In this document: piece by piece, positions 11,930-24,402 of the stretch
Layout: every line of letters begins with the position of its first letter
How positions within the stretch are numbered: position 1 is the first letter of the stretch
Assembly (NCBI GenBank): GCA_013400155.1
Contig: VXBM01001086.1
Coordinates: 62,001 to 126,000 of the forward strand
Origin: Helopsaltes ochotensis
Taxonomy: Eukaryota; Chordata; Aves; Passeriformes; Locustellidae
DNA: 64,000 bases
Direction: 5' to 3'
The notes under the pieces: model-generated
What the model saw: the letters and a program-made list of their open reading frames with translations, nothing else
Databases searched by the model: none
What the model was told of the DNA's origin: nothing
Position numbers and translations under genes: made by a program

Positions 11930-13069
11930 CTTTGCTTTTGGCACCTGGTTAAGACCTCATTCATGTCATGTGGATTCAGGAATTGGAGAGAAGGCAAATC
12001 AATGGAATCATTTCAGTTCTTCTAAATATGGAGCATTTTGATTTACCTTAAGATGAAAACCAGACTTAATAGTTAGGGGGTTATGTTTATACAGTGGAAA
12101 ATTTACTGGTGTTCTATCATACAGAAGGTATGAGATAAATTGCACATTTATTTATTATAATATTTTTATATTTTAAAATATACCTCCTTCAAAGTGAAAA
12201 ACTCAGTGAAATAATTTTAACTGCAGGGAAATTATTTTTAGAAAATTTTAAGATTGCTCAAAGAGGAAAGTTATGAGGTCTGTACAGAACAGCTACAGGA
12301 TGAGAAGAAGTTATTGTTCATTTGTTACAAAGTAAAAAACAAATTCAATTTGTAAAACTACTTTAACATAAGCAACTCCAAATTTTATTTTAATATATCC
12401 AAACACAAAAGAAGCTTCTACTAGTGTACAGAAATTCATACTTTTCTGTGTAGGTAATTAGAAAGACAAAAAAACCCCTAAAATCTTGCTCAGGAAAAAT
12501 TGAGAAAGAAAGTTTACCTGCCCTTAGCTTCTTGACACACATCTGCACAATCTGTATTTGTGTGGTGAAATGTGCAACTTAAAAGCAACTCATAATTAGC
12601 ACACAAAAGAAAATTCAAATAATCTTTTTTTTTTCCCTTAAATGAAATAAAAATACAAGCACTTATGGAAGAACCTTAGCTTTTGTTTTTCATGTAGAAT
12701 TTTTATTATTCTGTGGAAAGAGGAGGCAATAATTTTTCTCTCAATGACAGCACGTCCTTCCTTCCAAGGACACCAAACCCAGATGCTGAACTTTACCACC
12801 AGAACCAGTGAGTTTATTTAGTGAGAAGGAAGTCTGATGCAAAATCATCTCTGGAGTACAACATGAATACTTTGAGCAATATAGTCTATAACAACATACA
12901 AAAGTTGAGCTGCTGAGATTTTGTTCAGCAGTCATGCATTTTAGGTATTTTAGTAATGATTTATGAATTTATAGTGACAAAATCGATTCTATTGATTTAA
13001 ACTACTCAAATACCTCATTGTAATACCTGTAAATGAGTAAGATTTACAGTAAGAAATCAGTAAGATCCT
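11930..13069. other. Unannotated stretch
   Basis: AT-rich sequence with nothing I can name. Confidence 0.5.
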
Positions 13070-13074
13070 TACTT

Positions 13075-13277
13075 ATATAGCTTAAAATTGGCTGTTCGGG
13101 GTTCTCTGTCTAATTTATCTTTGTTTGTTTGTTTCTTGGAAAGGTTGAGGGGTTTACCTGTAACATGGGGGACACAGAAGAGGAAATTCCATTTTCTAAC
13201 ATTATGCTGCCCACCTGAATAAAATATAGGTGCCTGAGCTGGAACTCCATCAATGCAAAAAAAAAAAAAAAAAAGGA
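13075..13277 (+). other. Possible poly(A)-tailed retro-insertion
   Basis: An 18-A run at about 13258-13275 is preceded by AATAAA near 13217, some 40 bases upstream, as at the 3' end of a processed transcript copy. The sequence upstream has a (TTTG)n-like patch at 13119-13133 and no recognisable coding content. I cannot find a convincing flanking direct repeat, so an ordinary A-rich tract is an alternative. Confidence 0.25.
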
Positions 13278-16200
13278 ATGGAATTGCAGCCTGAGCCTCT
13301 TTGATAGCACATTCAATGGCTTTGGGATGCAGAAGCACAGTCTAGGAAATGTAACATTTGATTTAAGTGTCCTGTGCAAGGTTTACCAGGTCCATAGCTG
13401 AGCCAGCACTCCTTCGATTATGTGACTGTTCAGTAATGTGTCATGACTGGGGGGAAGGCACTGAGCTGATGAGTTTGGTGTAGAATAAGATGGGGAGTTG
13501 ATTTATGGAACTACGGTATTGATCTAGTTAGCATTTTTTATTATAATTACCTATTTTTATTATTATTACCTTATGTGATAGATGTGTTGGCTGCTCCAGA
13601 GAGCTCAGCTTTGGTTCATCCTGCTGTGGTTACACCTCACCTTTGGATGACTTTCATTGGCCCCTTGCTCCTCTCCAGCTCTGGGAGTTATTTCATTGCA
13701 AATAGTTATTTTTGAGCCTCCACTCTTTTGCTAGGGTTAGGTTTTTTTCTCTCTGATCACTAGCAATCCTGTGTTATCTGGAGTTCCTCTAAATTTATGA
13801 CAAATTTCATCATCTTAGAAAAACAGGGGAAATTTTCTTATCACACAGAGAATGGAGGGAGCAGTCTGCTTCTCTACTGCCCATAACACTGCTTGCTTTG
13901 AGGGCAGAATAATTGTGCATCATTGTAATTTAATTATGTCAGCGTGGAAAACATAGATTCTAACCAAATAATGGTGTGACTCTTTTCAAAAGAATTGTCA
14001 AGACACTGATAGAAAATGAGGTGAAAACCCTCCATAAAGTGATCAGGTATTTTCACCAAGGCATTTTTAGGGGGTAAATGCTGCTAGTTTTAGCCACTAT
14101 TTGGTATGTTGGCAAGAATATGCCCCTTCAAATGACTAGGATTTTACCTCCATAATGGAATACCCTGCACAAAATGAGAGACAACATCTCACAGCTTAAA
14201 GCACAGAATAACCAATCGCTTAGTGGTGGTGGTCTTTCAAAATGCAAGTGGCCTAAATTCTTGCTGGATACTGACTTGAAAGAAGCCTCACCACTTGAAT
14301 CAATGTCTGGTAAGATGTCCGGGTGTGTCTGTATAAGGAAAAGATACCCACCTTTTCTCACTCTAACTGGCCATTTATGACTCTATTTGCAATGAAACAT
14401 CTGTAATTTAGTGGCAGACCAGTCTGTATATTCTTGGAAGCCCAACTATCTGTGTGGTGACAGACATTCAAGGAATTTGCCATTGGAAAATGATTTCGCA
14501 GTGCCTAGAAGTGTGGTATGAGAGGTTATGTGTCAGAATAGAGTTTGTTTTGTCACTTCAAACATACAAGGGGAAAACATTTTAATATGTAATATATGAG
14601 AAAGGAAAATATTTATGAAACATATTCTTCTATCATTAAATAAATATATACTGCTCTTTTCTATCTTAAGGCTGAATATGCATTACTTACCTTTTAAAAT
14701 CTTGTTCTCTTGTTGCTGCTTTTTGGAGTGTGTGACATCCCACAGTGAAACAATGTTCAGATAATTTTCTCTTTTCTCTTCCTAAATTTCTTGAAAAATG
14801 TTTCTATTTTGCACCCTAATTAGCAAATTCCTTGCTTAAGACTTTAGCACGGGTCCCCCATTTAAAAGAATTAAAAAGTTTATTTTGAAACAGACTGTAC
14901 TAAGTCTTCTATGAAGTCTAAATACACCAGAAAACTGATTTGAGGATAGGTTGCCAAGAATCCTCAAAACCTGCTTTGTTATTATTAGGGAAGCCACAAA
15001 AAGACTGTATTTTTTTTTTGCCTTTTGCTGTTCAAATAGGGTGGCATTTAGCCCTTCAACCTTATAGATAGAATAAAAAAGAAAAAAAAAGTATCACAGA
15101 AAATACTGTTGCTAGCTGCTGTCAAAACTCATCCTCTTCCTATGACTGTAATGACCAAACATTCCTGCCCTACACCCTCCCTCTTCCAGACCTTCAAACA
15201 GTTTTGTGCTGCAAAATCTGGATCTTCATTATTTTTTGAGGTACTGCATTTTGTTTTCAGCAGGTTCATTCTTTTGCATCACAGAGATCAATGCTGGATG
15301 AAGGACAGCAGGCTACCTCTCCATGGATAACAAAATAATTCAGGGATTATACAGTGCCTTGTCATCACAGCACAGCACAGGTCATTTCTACCATTTTTCA
15401 CCACTAAAGGCTGGCACACCAGCAGCAGAATCGCCAGTGTTCTCATTTGTTTTGGTGGTAGGTATCACCTTTGACTGTGCAGCTGAATTTCAGGCTATCA
15501 TTAAAAAATCGTTACAACCCCAAATGGGACATTGTGAACCTATGCTTCATCCAGAGTAGTTTTCCTGAGCTCTCACAAAGATGAGAGCAGCAATATCAGT
15601 AATGTAAATAAACTGCTGTGCCATGCCATCGACATTTTTATTGCAGGTTTCTTCAACTCAGTGCTTCTTTTCAGCCTCTCTGTGAGCACAAATTGGACTC
15701 CTTCTTACACACTGAGAGACTGGGGAGACTGTGTAAGCTGCACCAAAGATGCCTCTTGATGTGGATCATTATTGGTGCCATGCTATTAATTTTCCACCAG
15801 GCACTTCATTTTGAAATGCCTTGGTGCCCTGAGCCTTGCTGCTTCCTTTGAGAACTCTAGTACCTGTAAAATCCATGAGCCAAGCTTTCCTTATTTTTCA
15901 CTGTTTAGGCCACTTTTTATTGGAGCTGCACAGTGGATTATACAGCAGATTTCTGTTTGCATAAATGCTTTATATCACTCATCAATTGCATACACACTTT
16001 TAACTAAAATTAGTTAACTTAAAACAGACTAAACCTGATTTAATGCATAGGTAGCAAGATACATTGTTAGCATCACAAACTTCTGTGGGATGTGTATTAT
16101 GTATTTTACAGGAAAGAAATAATTTTCTTCATTGAGTCTGAAACTTTTCATTTCCTGATGAGACACAGTTCTTAGCCTCTTTTGCAGCCAGCTCCTTCTA

Positions 16201-19200
16201 AATGCCCCAATGTCAACCAGAGTGAAAAAATAATTGTCTTTCTTGACAGAAAACCTGAGATTTATGTGAGTGTATCAAGGAGACAAAGCTATTAAATGCA
16301 TCAACATGTTTCTTAAAGCCTACAGAGCAGCATCACCCAAAGAAACTGTTTAATTACGCTTGCTTAGCAAAGTCTAACTCCTTTCTTATGAAAGTATGTT
16401 GATAGGATTGAAGTAAGAAACCTAAAATATCCCATTTCAAGCCAGGTAAAGGCCCTATCCATATAATCTTAAAGAACTGATGCGTTTGTCTGTCTGTCAG
16501 TGTACTTGCCTAAAGAGGCAAAGTTCTGCAGGGCCTTTTTATAAATTAAAGATTTTAGTTTTCCAAGAAAAATAAAATATCCAGTCATACACCATGAATA
16601 AAAATTTCTTTGGGGAAGATCCATCTACATGGAAACTACAGCTTCTTATAGCTGTGAACTGAACCTCATGGATTCAAATTCAAAATCAAAGGTCATGTAA
16701 GGATTTTGATTGGGGAGTGCCTACTCATTTAATCCTATGAGCACCCTGGAGACAAAAGCATTATCAGGACATAAAATAGGCCAGACTCTGGTGCTTACCA
16801 GCATTATCTACAACATCCGAGCACTTTTATGTGATGGAACGAGGTCACGCCTCCACAGGACTGATCCCTATAGATGACAAACAAATTTACAGCTCTTGCT
16901 GACATGTAAGATCACTCCTTCCATGGCCAACAGAATCCTGCAGTGTGGCACAGCAGTTTTTTTATGAAGGGTGAGTTTTCTAACCCTTCCTCAAGGAGGC
17001 ACTCCTTGTTATGCCCTGTTCCTCAAAGAGACTATGAAAAGTATCTCCCATTCCTCTCTGGTCCCGCCGCAGGATGGTCCCCTGGTGTGTCCCACACACA
17101 TAGAGGGAGAACGTTCAGCAGAAGGAGGTGATGAGGGTAGCAAAAGGCTTCCTCAGGTTCTTCTGAAGGGATCTTGGCATGCTTGTTTACATGGCTCCTG
17201 AAAATGGCACTGCACTTTTGAGATTTGGAAAAACTGTCACTAACCTTCTTGGAAAGTTCTGTCTTTTTATTAATTCTCTGTGTAGGGTTTGATTAAATTC
17301 TTATGTGTTTTCAGCTATAACTATTTCCTCTTACTTTTGACTTCCAAAGTGTCTGCAAAATTTCCTGTCTCTTTAGTCAAAAACAGCACAGGAAAATACT
17401 CAGAGAGAGAAGAGGATAAGAAGCAGCTATGAAGTAAATATTGTTTCAATCCACCGGAGGTGGTAACATATAAAAACAAGGGAGAAAAAAAGTTTGTTAT
17501 CTGGAAATTTGAATAAAAAGTTCTGTGAAAAGCAAGTTACCTTTCTCATGAGAAAAATAGCTGTCTTCTTGCTTGCTATTTTCTGGTTGTGCCAAACGCT
17601 GAGAGAGAATTAAAAAGAGAGAAGGTATTTACAATTCTGATGGAGGAGTAGGTGTTGAAAACGTTATGTGTGATTGCAAGCATGGTGTGGTCTAGGCTGC
17701 TAGAGACTGCCTGGTGTACTGTGCAAGGAAGGAGCAGAGCACTGCTCACCAAGCCCTGCAAGGCTCAGCTCTGCTCCTGACTGGCACTGGTTAACCTCTG
17801 TGTGTGCTCTGGGCTCTGTGCTCTGCCTCAGGAGAGCTCAGTTATCCTACTTGAAGAATATGATTAATATTCCTATCCCATTTTGCAAGGGGGGAAGGAG
17901 AAAAGAATGAGAATAGATATGTATTTATTTTCATCTTATTCAGAAAAAAAGACAAAGGAGGAAGGGTTCTGCTGGGGGTAAAATGTATATACAATGCAGC
18001 AGGTATACTGAGGGACTTAAAATGATATTGGATGCTTCTAATATAATTGAAAAAAAGACATAAACTCTTTCCTTTCATGGCACTTGTGTCACTCAGGGCA
18101 GTGCAGCAACAGCAAGGAACACAGGAACTGCATGGAGCCTCCAGTCTCAGTCTCTGCCAGATGAAGTGTGTTCATATATCTGAGGGCAGGATTTTGACTG
18201 CCTTTTATATGCATGCAATCTGTGGTATGTTCTGAATACTTAAGACTAAGTGTTTTAGGGACAATTAATGACTAGAGCTCCTAATTTGATGGAAAAATTC
18301 ACAAGCAAGAGACTATTTTTAAATGTTTGTAATATTTTCACTTTACCTTTGTTTGTGCTGTATTTTGTGGTTGTTTCTAAGAGCTGAGAATTGTACTTTT
18401 CTGGAGAAGACCTAAAAAGGACATTTTATCTTGCTTCTTTGTCACTATTCCAACTGCACTGGAACCCAAGAATACACTCCATTTTTTACAAACAAAGATC
18501 GTTTCTATTAAAATAATCAATGTAAATCTACACATGCATTTCAAGGTATATGTAAATAATTTTGAAAACTTGCTCCTGTTTTGTGGATATTTACCACAAT
18601 ATTGATAAGAATTTGCAAATGAGGTATCATGACAGGAGCTGTGCAATTCAATGAAGCATTAAAAAAGAAGATTAATTGCCCATTTTACTTCTCAAACTCC
18701 TTTCCTTTCTCTGCCCCTTTGCTCAGTTAAGTGCTTGCTATTTTTCACTGAAAGCTCTAGGAAAAATATCTACTTAATTTAAGCAGAGAGCTGAGGGTTT
18801 TTTACTGACATCTGCAATCCATGAAAGCAATATTGCCTAACTTCTGGAGTCAGCTGAAAGGATGCATGATATTATTGTAAAAATATATCTATTCATCAGT
18901 AGCTTCCCATCAGCTTCTACCTCAGATCATCATGGGAATAAAATATTATGTTAGACCTATTCTCTTGAAAATACATACACTCAAAATGGTGGGCTCGAGA
19001 AACTCACATAAATAATTTTTAATGTTACTTCAGTGGCCGAATCCAAGCATAGCAGCAAGAGTAGCCACCTTAGAGAGAATGCTTCAGATTTGATTTATGA
19101 TTCATCTCAAATCCCAGAAAAGCCATATACATCCGGTTTTACCAGTGCTAGTCTTCCTCCAGTGCTCATAGTACTCTTGACATAAATGTTAGATAAAGAT

Positions 19201-19785
19201 TTTAGCAAAAGTTCAGATTTATCAGATATGCATTTATTTCAGGGACATTATTGTTTTTAAATGTCTACTTTGCATAGAGTTTTTGTGAGTTGCTAAGGTA
19301 AGTCTTTTTTAGTTCATTTCTGTTTTAATTTAAGGAATATTATTAAGTGGATTAAACTAATCCTTTCTGTAACTCTGCAGACGTCACTGGAGTCACATTA
19401 GGGACATATTAAAGCTGTCTCATCAAGCATCAGGGAAATATGCTTGGAAAATGCATGGAATTCAATGTCATTTGATGCCATCTGAATATAAAATACAAAT
19501 TACTGCAAAAAATTACCTAGTCTAGCAGTGTTCAGAATTTCATTTCAATTGATGATATGGAGCCAAGAACTTGAAAATATGGCAACAATAGAAGAAATAT
19601 TATACATATAAAAAAATGAATTAATAATTCATTGAAAACAGAGGCTTGTGAGTTACTGTAATTTTGAGGGATTTTTTCTTGCTTTGTTCCCATCCCAAGG
19701 TACTGCATTTAGATTTTTAAAGAAGCTTTAAAAAGACAATGAGCACAAAACGAATACATTTGAGGCTCTTTTTGAATATCAGGAA
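13278..19785. other. Long unannotated stretch
   Basis: Six and a half kilobases without a repeat or gene I can recognise. A short ATT-rich patch lies at 13535-13570. Patches of balanced base composition at about 15100-15850, 16900-17170 and 17640-17830 carry 60-80-residue reading frames, but these lack splice-like boundaries in a consistent frame and resemble no known protein. Confidence 0.45.
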
Positions 19786-19789
19786 ACAT

Positions 19790-19978
19790 TTTTGCACCGT
19801 GTGCGACAGAGCACTGACACAGGTTGCCCAAGGTTGTTGTCTTCATCCTTGAGAATATTCAAAAGCTGTCTGGACAGGATCTGGGGCAACTGGCTCTAGG
19901 AGACCCTTCCTGAGCAGAGCAGTTGTAATCAGATGATCCCCAGAGATACAATCCTGTCTCAACCATTCTGTGGTTGAA
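19790..19978 (+). mobile_element. CR1 LINE 3' end (plus)
   Basis: Landmarks are 'agcactgacacaggttgccca', 'gagaatattcaaaagctgtctggacagg', 'gggcaactggctctaggagacccttcctgagcag' and the end 'caaccattctgtgg'. This is a diverged, 5'-truncated CR1. Confidence 0.8.
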
Positions 19979-21175
19979 GCCAAAGATGATCCTAAAGGAA
20001 GGACCTTTGCATCTCTATTGCCTTAATGTTTCCTTTCCAAGAAAAGGGAAGTGAAAAAGGCCTTGCTACAAAGTTATGCTTTAACTTATGATTACGAGGT
20101 CAAGACTAATTGGAAAGAAGTAATCAATTATTCCTTGAATTTGCATTTTTCCATTCTTCGGAGAACACGAGCCAACTAGAATCGTTGCTCCCTTAATTTT
20201 CAGTATTAACTGATTGTTCTGCCTTTGATTTTGTACAGCAAATTTATATCGAACCACATTATTTAGGCACTTTCATTAACTTGAGACTTTTATTGTTTCA
20301 AAACTGGCAATAAAAATATTTTTCTTGAAATCATCTTTGTAACCTAATAGCACTGGAAATAAACCATATAGTCCTTTACTTTAAAATACTGTCTCAAAAC
20401 CAGCGTATGCTTCTCTGCATTTCCTGTTCAAAAGTTTTTTTTATCATAAGACACAGCTAAAAAAGATTTATTTAATTTTCTCATTATCTCACATTTCTCC
20501 TATGGATGCTGCATATGAACTGCATATATTTAAGAAAACAGGGTCCATTTTCCCCAAAAAGTGAAAAAAATTTCTTATTTTCAAATTGAAAATTTATCCT
20601 GAAACTCTTTACTCATGATCAATTTTTCTCGGCTTTTTCCCCTACCCTTCTCTGCTTGCTGAGGCTACAAGGTCTCATGTTCTGTTCTGCCTTTGATGAA
20701 TTTGAGTCCTGAAGGTATCTCTGGTGATGAGAAAAGCAAAGCTTTATTTCAACAGCTTTTTCATTGAAGATATTTCAACAGCAAATGCAATTGTATACAA
20801 ATAGACTTAGAATAGGAAATTTTCTTAACATACAAAAATTTTCTGAAAAAATGAGCATGTCTGCAATTGTTCTAGCAAAACAATTTTAACTGGATAGGAA
20901 TTTGCTGAACACATTATTTCTCATGTGGAGAAGAATTCAGTTGTTGAACCATACTGTTACCTCTGCCTGCACCTCTATCTTGTAAAATTTAGGGGAGTCC
21001 CTGTTTTTTTCTTGGTTAACTGAAAACTCAGCCAACCCAGTACCAGATGAGTCTTCCCCTTTGTACTTGGTGTATTTTCTGTCCTGGCAAGAGCCCAGGA
21101 GAATTTCACAGATAATGTTGCAGGGTAACCAATTTGGCACTCCAAGTCTTGTCACATTAGAACTCTTGTGATCAA
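19979..21175. other. Unannotated stretch
   Basis: AT-rich. A 93-residue minus-strand reading frame at 20937-21218 overlaps the following tandem repeat and is probably not a gene. Confidence 0.45.
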
Positions 21176-21177
21176 AC

Positions 21178-21300
21178 ATGCACAAATAGAGTAGTATTGA
21201 CACAATAGGTCTGGGCACAATTGCAGTCCCAGATGCACAAATAGAATGAGTTACATTATAAGCCTGGGCACATTCATTAAGATTACAGATTCACAAATAT
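21178..21300. repeat. Degenerate ~55-bp tandem repeat
   Basis: An 'atgcacaaatag' motif at 21178 recurs at 21233 and, as 'attcacaaatat', at 21289. A second motif 'ctgggcac' recurs at 21211 and 21264. The period is about 53-56 bp and the copies are imperfect. Confidence 0.7.
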
Positions 21301-22195
21301 TGCAATTTATTGATTGGTGTGACAAGATTAGGTTCAGAAACCGCCATTGATAAATCCACTGAAATTGAAATCATAACCAATAATATTACTGCAGAATAAA
21401 GCTTATCCAATAAGTATGCTTGTGGGGGAGGAGATGGGTACATCCTTTTGACCTCCAGGATACAGTAGAACTCTCATCTGACCTTCCTCTCCCCTTGAAT
21501 TACATTTATATTGTTTTCTTGGAGAATGGAAAGGGAATTATATCATTTGATATAATCACTAAGACTTGGAGTGGCTTTGGTAACACATGTAAAGCTATGT
21601 ATAGGTTTTTACTTCATTAAAATATCCAGGGGCATAAAAAATCAAGTGTATTTTCGAGTTGACGAAACATGGCTCAGCTTTTGGTTGCTGTTTGGGTCAT
21701 TCCTTTGGCTTAGATCCCGTTGCCTGCATTGATTTAAACAGAACAAGAGCACAACCCCTCAGTGCCTCTGCATCCTTTGCTTCCTGCCCCTCCCAAGGCA
21801 GTACACCAAGTTCCCTCAAAGTCTCTGCCCCTAAGGGTTGCGGACAATTTGTTTCTGGTGAACTGTTGCCAACATGGCACTTCTTGCTGAGTTTTGTCTT
21901 CCAGTATTTTTCCACAATCTCTCCCACTGAAATGTTCCTATTACCACTTGTTTCTTTTTCCAGGAACCTAAAAGTTATTTCAGTCAGATGAGAGAGGAAA
22001 ACAGAATATATGATAGCATTGCTATTATAGCTCTTGCTTTTCTATTAAGAAAAACCAATAAAAGCTCTATTTGTATCCTGGTTTTTGCTTTATTCCTGTC
22101 ACCTCTTATCATTCTATAGTCACAGTTTCTTTCCACTTCAGTGGCGTCTGAATTAAGAAAATGCTCAAGACTCAAATGTTGAAATTTTGGCAATT

Positions 22196-22306
22196 GTCCT
22201 TCAGAGGAAGAGGATTGGTCCTATGCAGGGCCAGGAGCTGAATTTGATCGTCTTTGTGAGTCCTTTCCAGCTCAGCATATTCTGTGTTTCTGTGATTCTG
22301 TGATTA
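22196..22306 (+). mobile_element. CR1 LINE 3' terminus (plus)
   Basis: This is a short fragment ending in the CR1 tail 'tctgtgtttctgtgattctgtgatt', preceded by 'gtcctttccagctcagcatattctgtg', where the usual 'cccttccaac' block would be. It is a terminal 110 bases only. Confidence 0.75.
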
Positions 22307-22488
22307 AGGGCAAACACAGCTGTAGTTTCCTGAAGTGCAAAATAAAATAGATTTTATAAAAATGAATATCATATGGCTGGAATACAGGTTACTGTATAAA
22401 CAATATGATATGTTAGAAAAACAGTTAATTAAATGGAGACTTGATTAAATATTTGGTTTCAGTTTGATAGTGTGAGCAACAGCAGGTA

Positions 22489-22494
22489 CACTTT
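22489..22494. repeat. Target-site duplication, left copy (CACTTT)
   Basis: This 6-bp sequence is repeated at 22779-22784, directly on the other side of the LTR. Six bases is the betaretrovirus/ERVK-type duplication length. Confidence 0.75.
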
Positions 22495-22778
22495 TGTCGC
22501 CCTGGTTTTTCAGCCTTCTGATGTGTTTTCATTCTTGCAACAAGTTTCTCACGCTTCTAAGTATAAACAACAATCGTTTGCATATTTTCATGGAAGAGGA
22601 GAAAAATGATGGATTGTTAATTTATCCAGTGAAATTGGACAGGTGGCAACACTCTCGGCCAGTCCATGCTTAGAATGAAGGATGTATATAATGGAATCAG
22701 AATAAAGGTCAGCCTCTTTTTGCTCTTCCACCTTCTAAGTATCTGTGTCTCTTCCTTTGGCTGTGCTCAGTAGTAACA
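22495..22778 (+). mobile_element. Solo LTR, ERVK-like family A, 284 bp (plus)
   Basis: The element starts TGTCGCCCTGG and ends GTAGTAACA, with a TATA-like 'tatata' at 22685-22690 and AATAAA at 22701-22706 in the order expected for U3-R-U5. It shares its 5' block ('ccctg.ttttt.cagcc.ttctgatgtgttt') and its 3' end with the LTR at 25953-26297, so both belong to one family. There is no internal region. Confidence 0.85.
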
Positions 22779-22784
22779 CACTTT
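22779..22784. repeat. Target-site duplication, right copy (CACTTT)
   Basis: Matches 22489-22494 exactly. Confidence 0.75.
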
Positions 22785-23330
22785 CTCTGGGTTTCTAGTC
22801 AAGAGAGGCTCAGGGGAGAAAAGCTGAAGCACTTGTTTGGTGCAGTCTTATATTTACAAGGTGCTATGTCCAGGTGCTGGGATACAATTCCAAATCTAGT
22901 ATTTAAATCCAATCTTTGTAAAAGGAATCTGATTGTCAACTTCCTGAATCCGAGCTTTGGTTTTTCTCAAATTTTGAAATTTATGAAAACCTTGCAGATG
23001 GGGAGTTGTCTATGCTTATTTAAATATTCCGCATAATCAAACAAGGTCTAAGGTCTTTCCTAAGTATTTAAAGCTTTTTACGGATTTTCTTTTCCAAATA
23101 ATTTTTGCTTTTAGGCATATTCAATTTTGGGTATATGAATTTCTTGGATTTACTGTGGTTTTTTTCTGCTTCACATGTTGCCAAATCATATCTGATCAGT
23201 TAAAAAAACGCAAATATGCTGTAAAATTTTAAGTTATTTTTCAAATATTAGCAGGCATCTGAAAAGCAGCTTTTATCACCTCTGCCTGTGATTTTTCCAA
23301 AATACAATGAAAGTTAACATTTTACTGGCT

Positions 23331-23402
23331 GCTAAAAAAAACCCCCAAAACACAAAAAAATACCAAACCAAACCAAAACCCAACAACCCCAGAAAAACAC
23401 TC
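23331..23402. repeat. A/C-rich low-complexity tract
   Basis: About 70 bases containing almost only A and C, with runs such as 'aaaaaaaaccccc' and 'accaaaccaaacc'. The complementary strand is G/T-rich. Similar but inverted composition occurs at 48628-48676. Confidence 0.85.
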
Positions 23403-23479
23403 CACAAAAGCACTGTAAAAACAGCACTGGTGGCATTCACTGAAACATCAATGTAATGTAATATAATGCAGTGTAAACT

Positions 23480-23707
23480 TCAGATACTGCTCTCAACCTC
23501 TTTGGTGACTGTGAAAACATTTGCTAATTGCCTGTACTCCCACGATCCTCCTTCCTTCTGCTGAGACTCTCCATCAGTAGCTGCATAATCATCAGTCTTT
23601 GAAGTCAGTAGTGGTTTGCTAACAGAGCAATTACTTGAAGTACCGTGAGCCAAAGGTGGTAGATGTGTTCCTTTTTTTGGTGACATATAAACAGCATTTG
23701 TCATGGG
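23480..23707 (-). CDS. Candidate terminal coding exon (minus), unidentified
   Basis: Minus-strand reading from 23707 gives 75 codons and then TGA at 23482-23480. Just upstream is a splice-acceptor-like sequence (CTTATTAATCTTTTTCAAG on the minus strand, AG at 23709-23708). The peptide is protein-like and hydrophilic: an early NAVYMSPKKG, a Ser-rich centre, DDYAATDGES, then GGSWEYRQLANVF and an ending in EVESSI. Such a hydrophilic tail would suit the cytoplasmic end of a membrane protein, but that is only a guess. The longer 104-residue frame at 23480-23794 adds an upstream part that looks intronic. No polyadenylation signal follows closely. I do not recognise the protein. Confidence 0.3.
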   Translation of the reverse strand, partial: PMTNAVYMSPKKGTHLPPLAHGTSSNCSVSKPLLTSKTDDYAATDGESQQKEGGSWEYRQLANVFTVTKEVESSI

Positions 23708-24011
23708 CTTGAAAAAGATTAATAAGATACACATGGATTTGCTACAGGCTTTTATTTTTTTTTCTGTTAGAACAAGGTGAATGAATGCCAGCACTTATTT
23801 TTTTGAACAGCGGGTTGTCAGACCACAGAAGCCGGTGTTTTAGATCCCAGGATCCTGACCTACAACACGTCATGTGGCATCAAGAATCCATGTCTGACCA
23901 CTGAAATGACATTCATCTGACTGAATGTAGTCCTTTTATACTGGAACCATCTATCTGGACTTTCATTTTTGTCAGTGGGAAGAAACAGAATAATTGCTGC
24001 CTTAAAGTGCT

Positions 24012-24402
24012 TTATTTAAAGTACGTACATAATGGTGCTTGGACATTCTGAGATAGTTTTATGATATTAACCAAAACAGACATAGTCATTGTATTAGTTG
24101 GACCTCTAAGCAAAATGATCTTGCCTGGGCATCTGGATACAGGAACAATATTGAGTATTTCTGGGTAATAGCAAAAAACCTGGTTTGAAGAAAATTTCTC
24201 AGAATTTTTACTGTTACCTGTAGCATTGCAAAAGCATAGACACACTTCAACATTTTGTGAAGCCTTGAACATGATTTTCTTTCTTTTTCAAATCATAAAC
24301 TTCAAAATCATCTCCACACAAAGTCTTGTAGCTACAGCAGTTATATGACAAGAGTCCTTTTAAGGTTGTTGCATTGATCTGCTGAATGAGCTCGTAGAGG
24401 CA
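24012..24402 (-). pseudogene. Overlapping coding-like frames (minus), unidentified
   Basis: Minus strand 24402-24247 gives 51 codons with protein-like content (contains CLYELIQQINATT and YKTLCGDDFEVYDL) before a TGA. A second frame, 24272-24012, gives an 86-residue ORF with NVEVCLCFCNAT near its start and RCPGKIILLRGPTNT in the middle. Its TAA stop abuts AATAAA (minus strand, 24016-24011). A donor-like ACAG/GTAACA lies inside the second frame. The frame change suggests either a decayed gene or coincidence. The 23480-23707 exon candidate is 300 bases downstream on the same strand, so the two could be parts of one locus. Confidence 0.25.

Noticed and set aside
11711..11997. 66-77-residue Cys/Val-rich minus-strand reading frames
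   Set aside because: They are translations of the GACACACA microsatellite.
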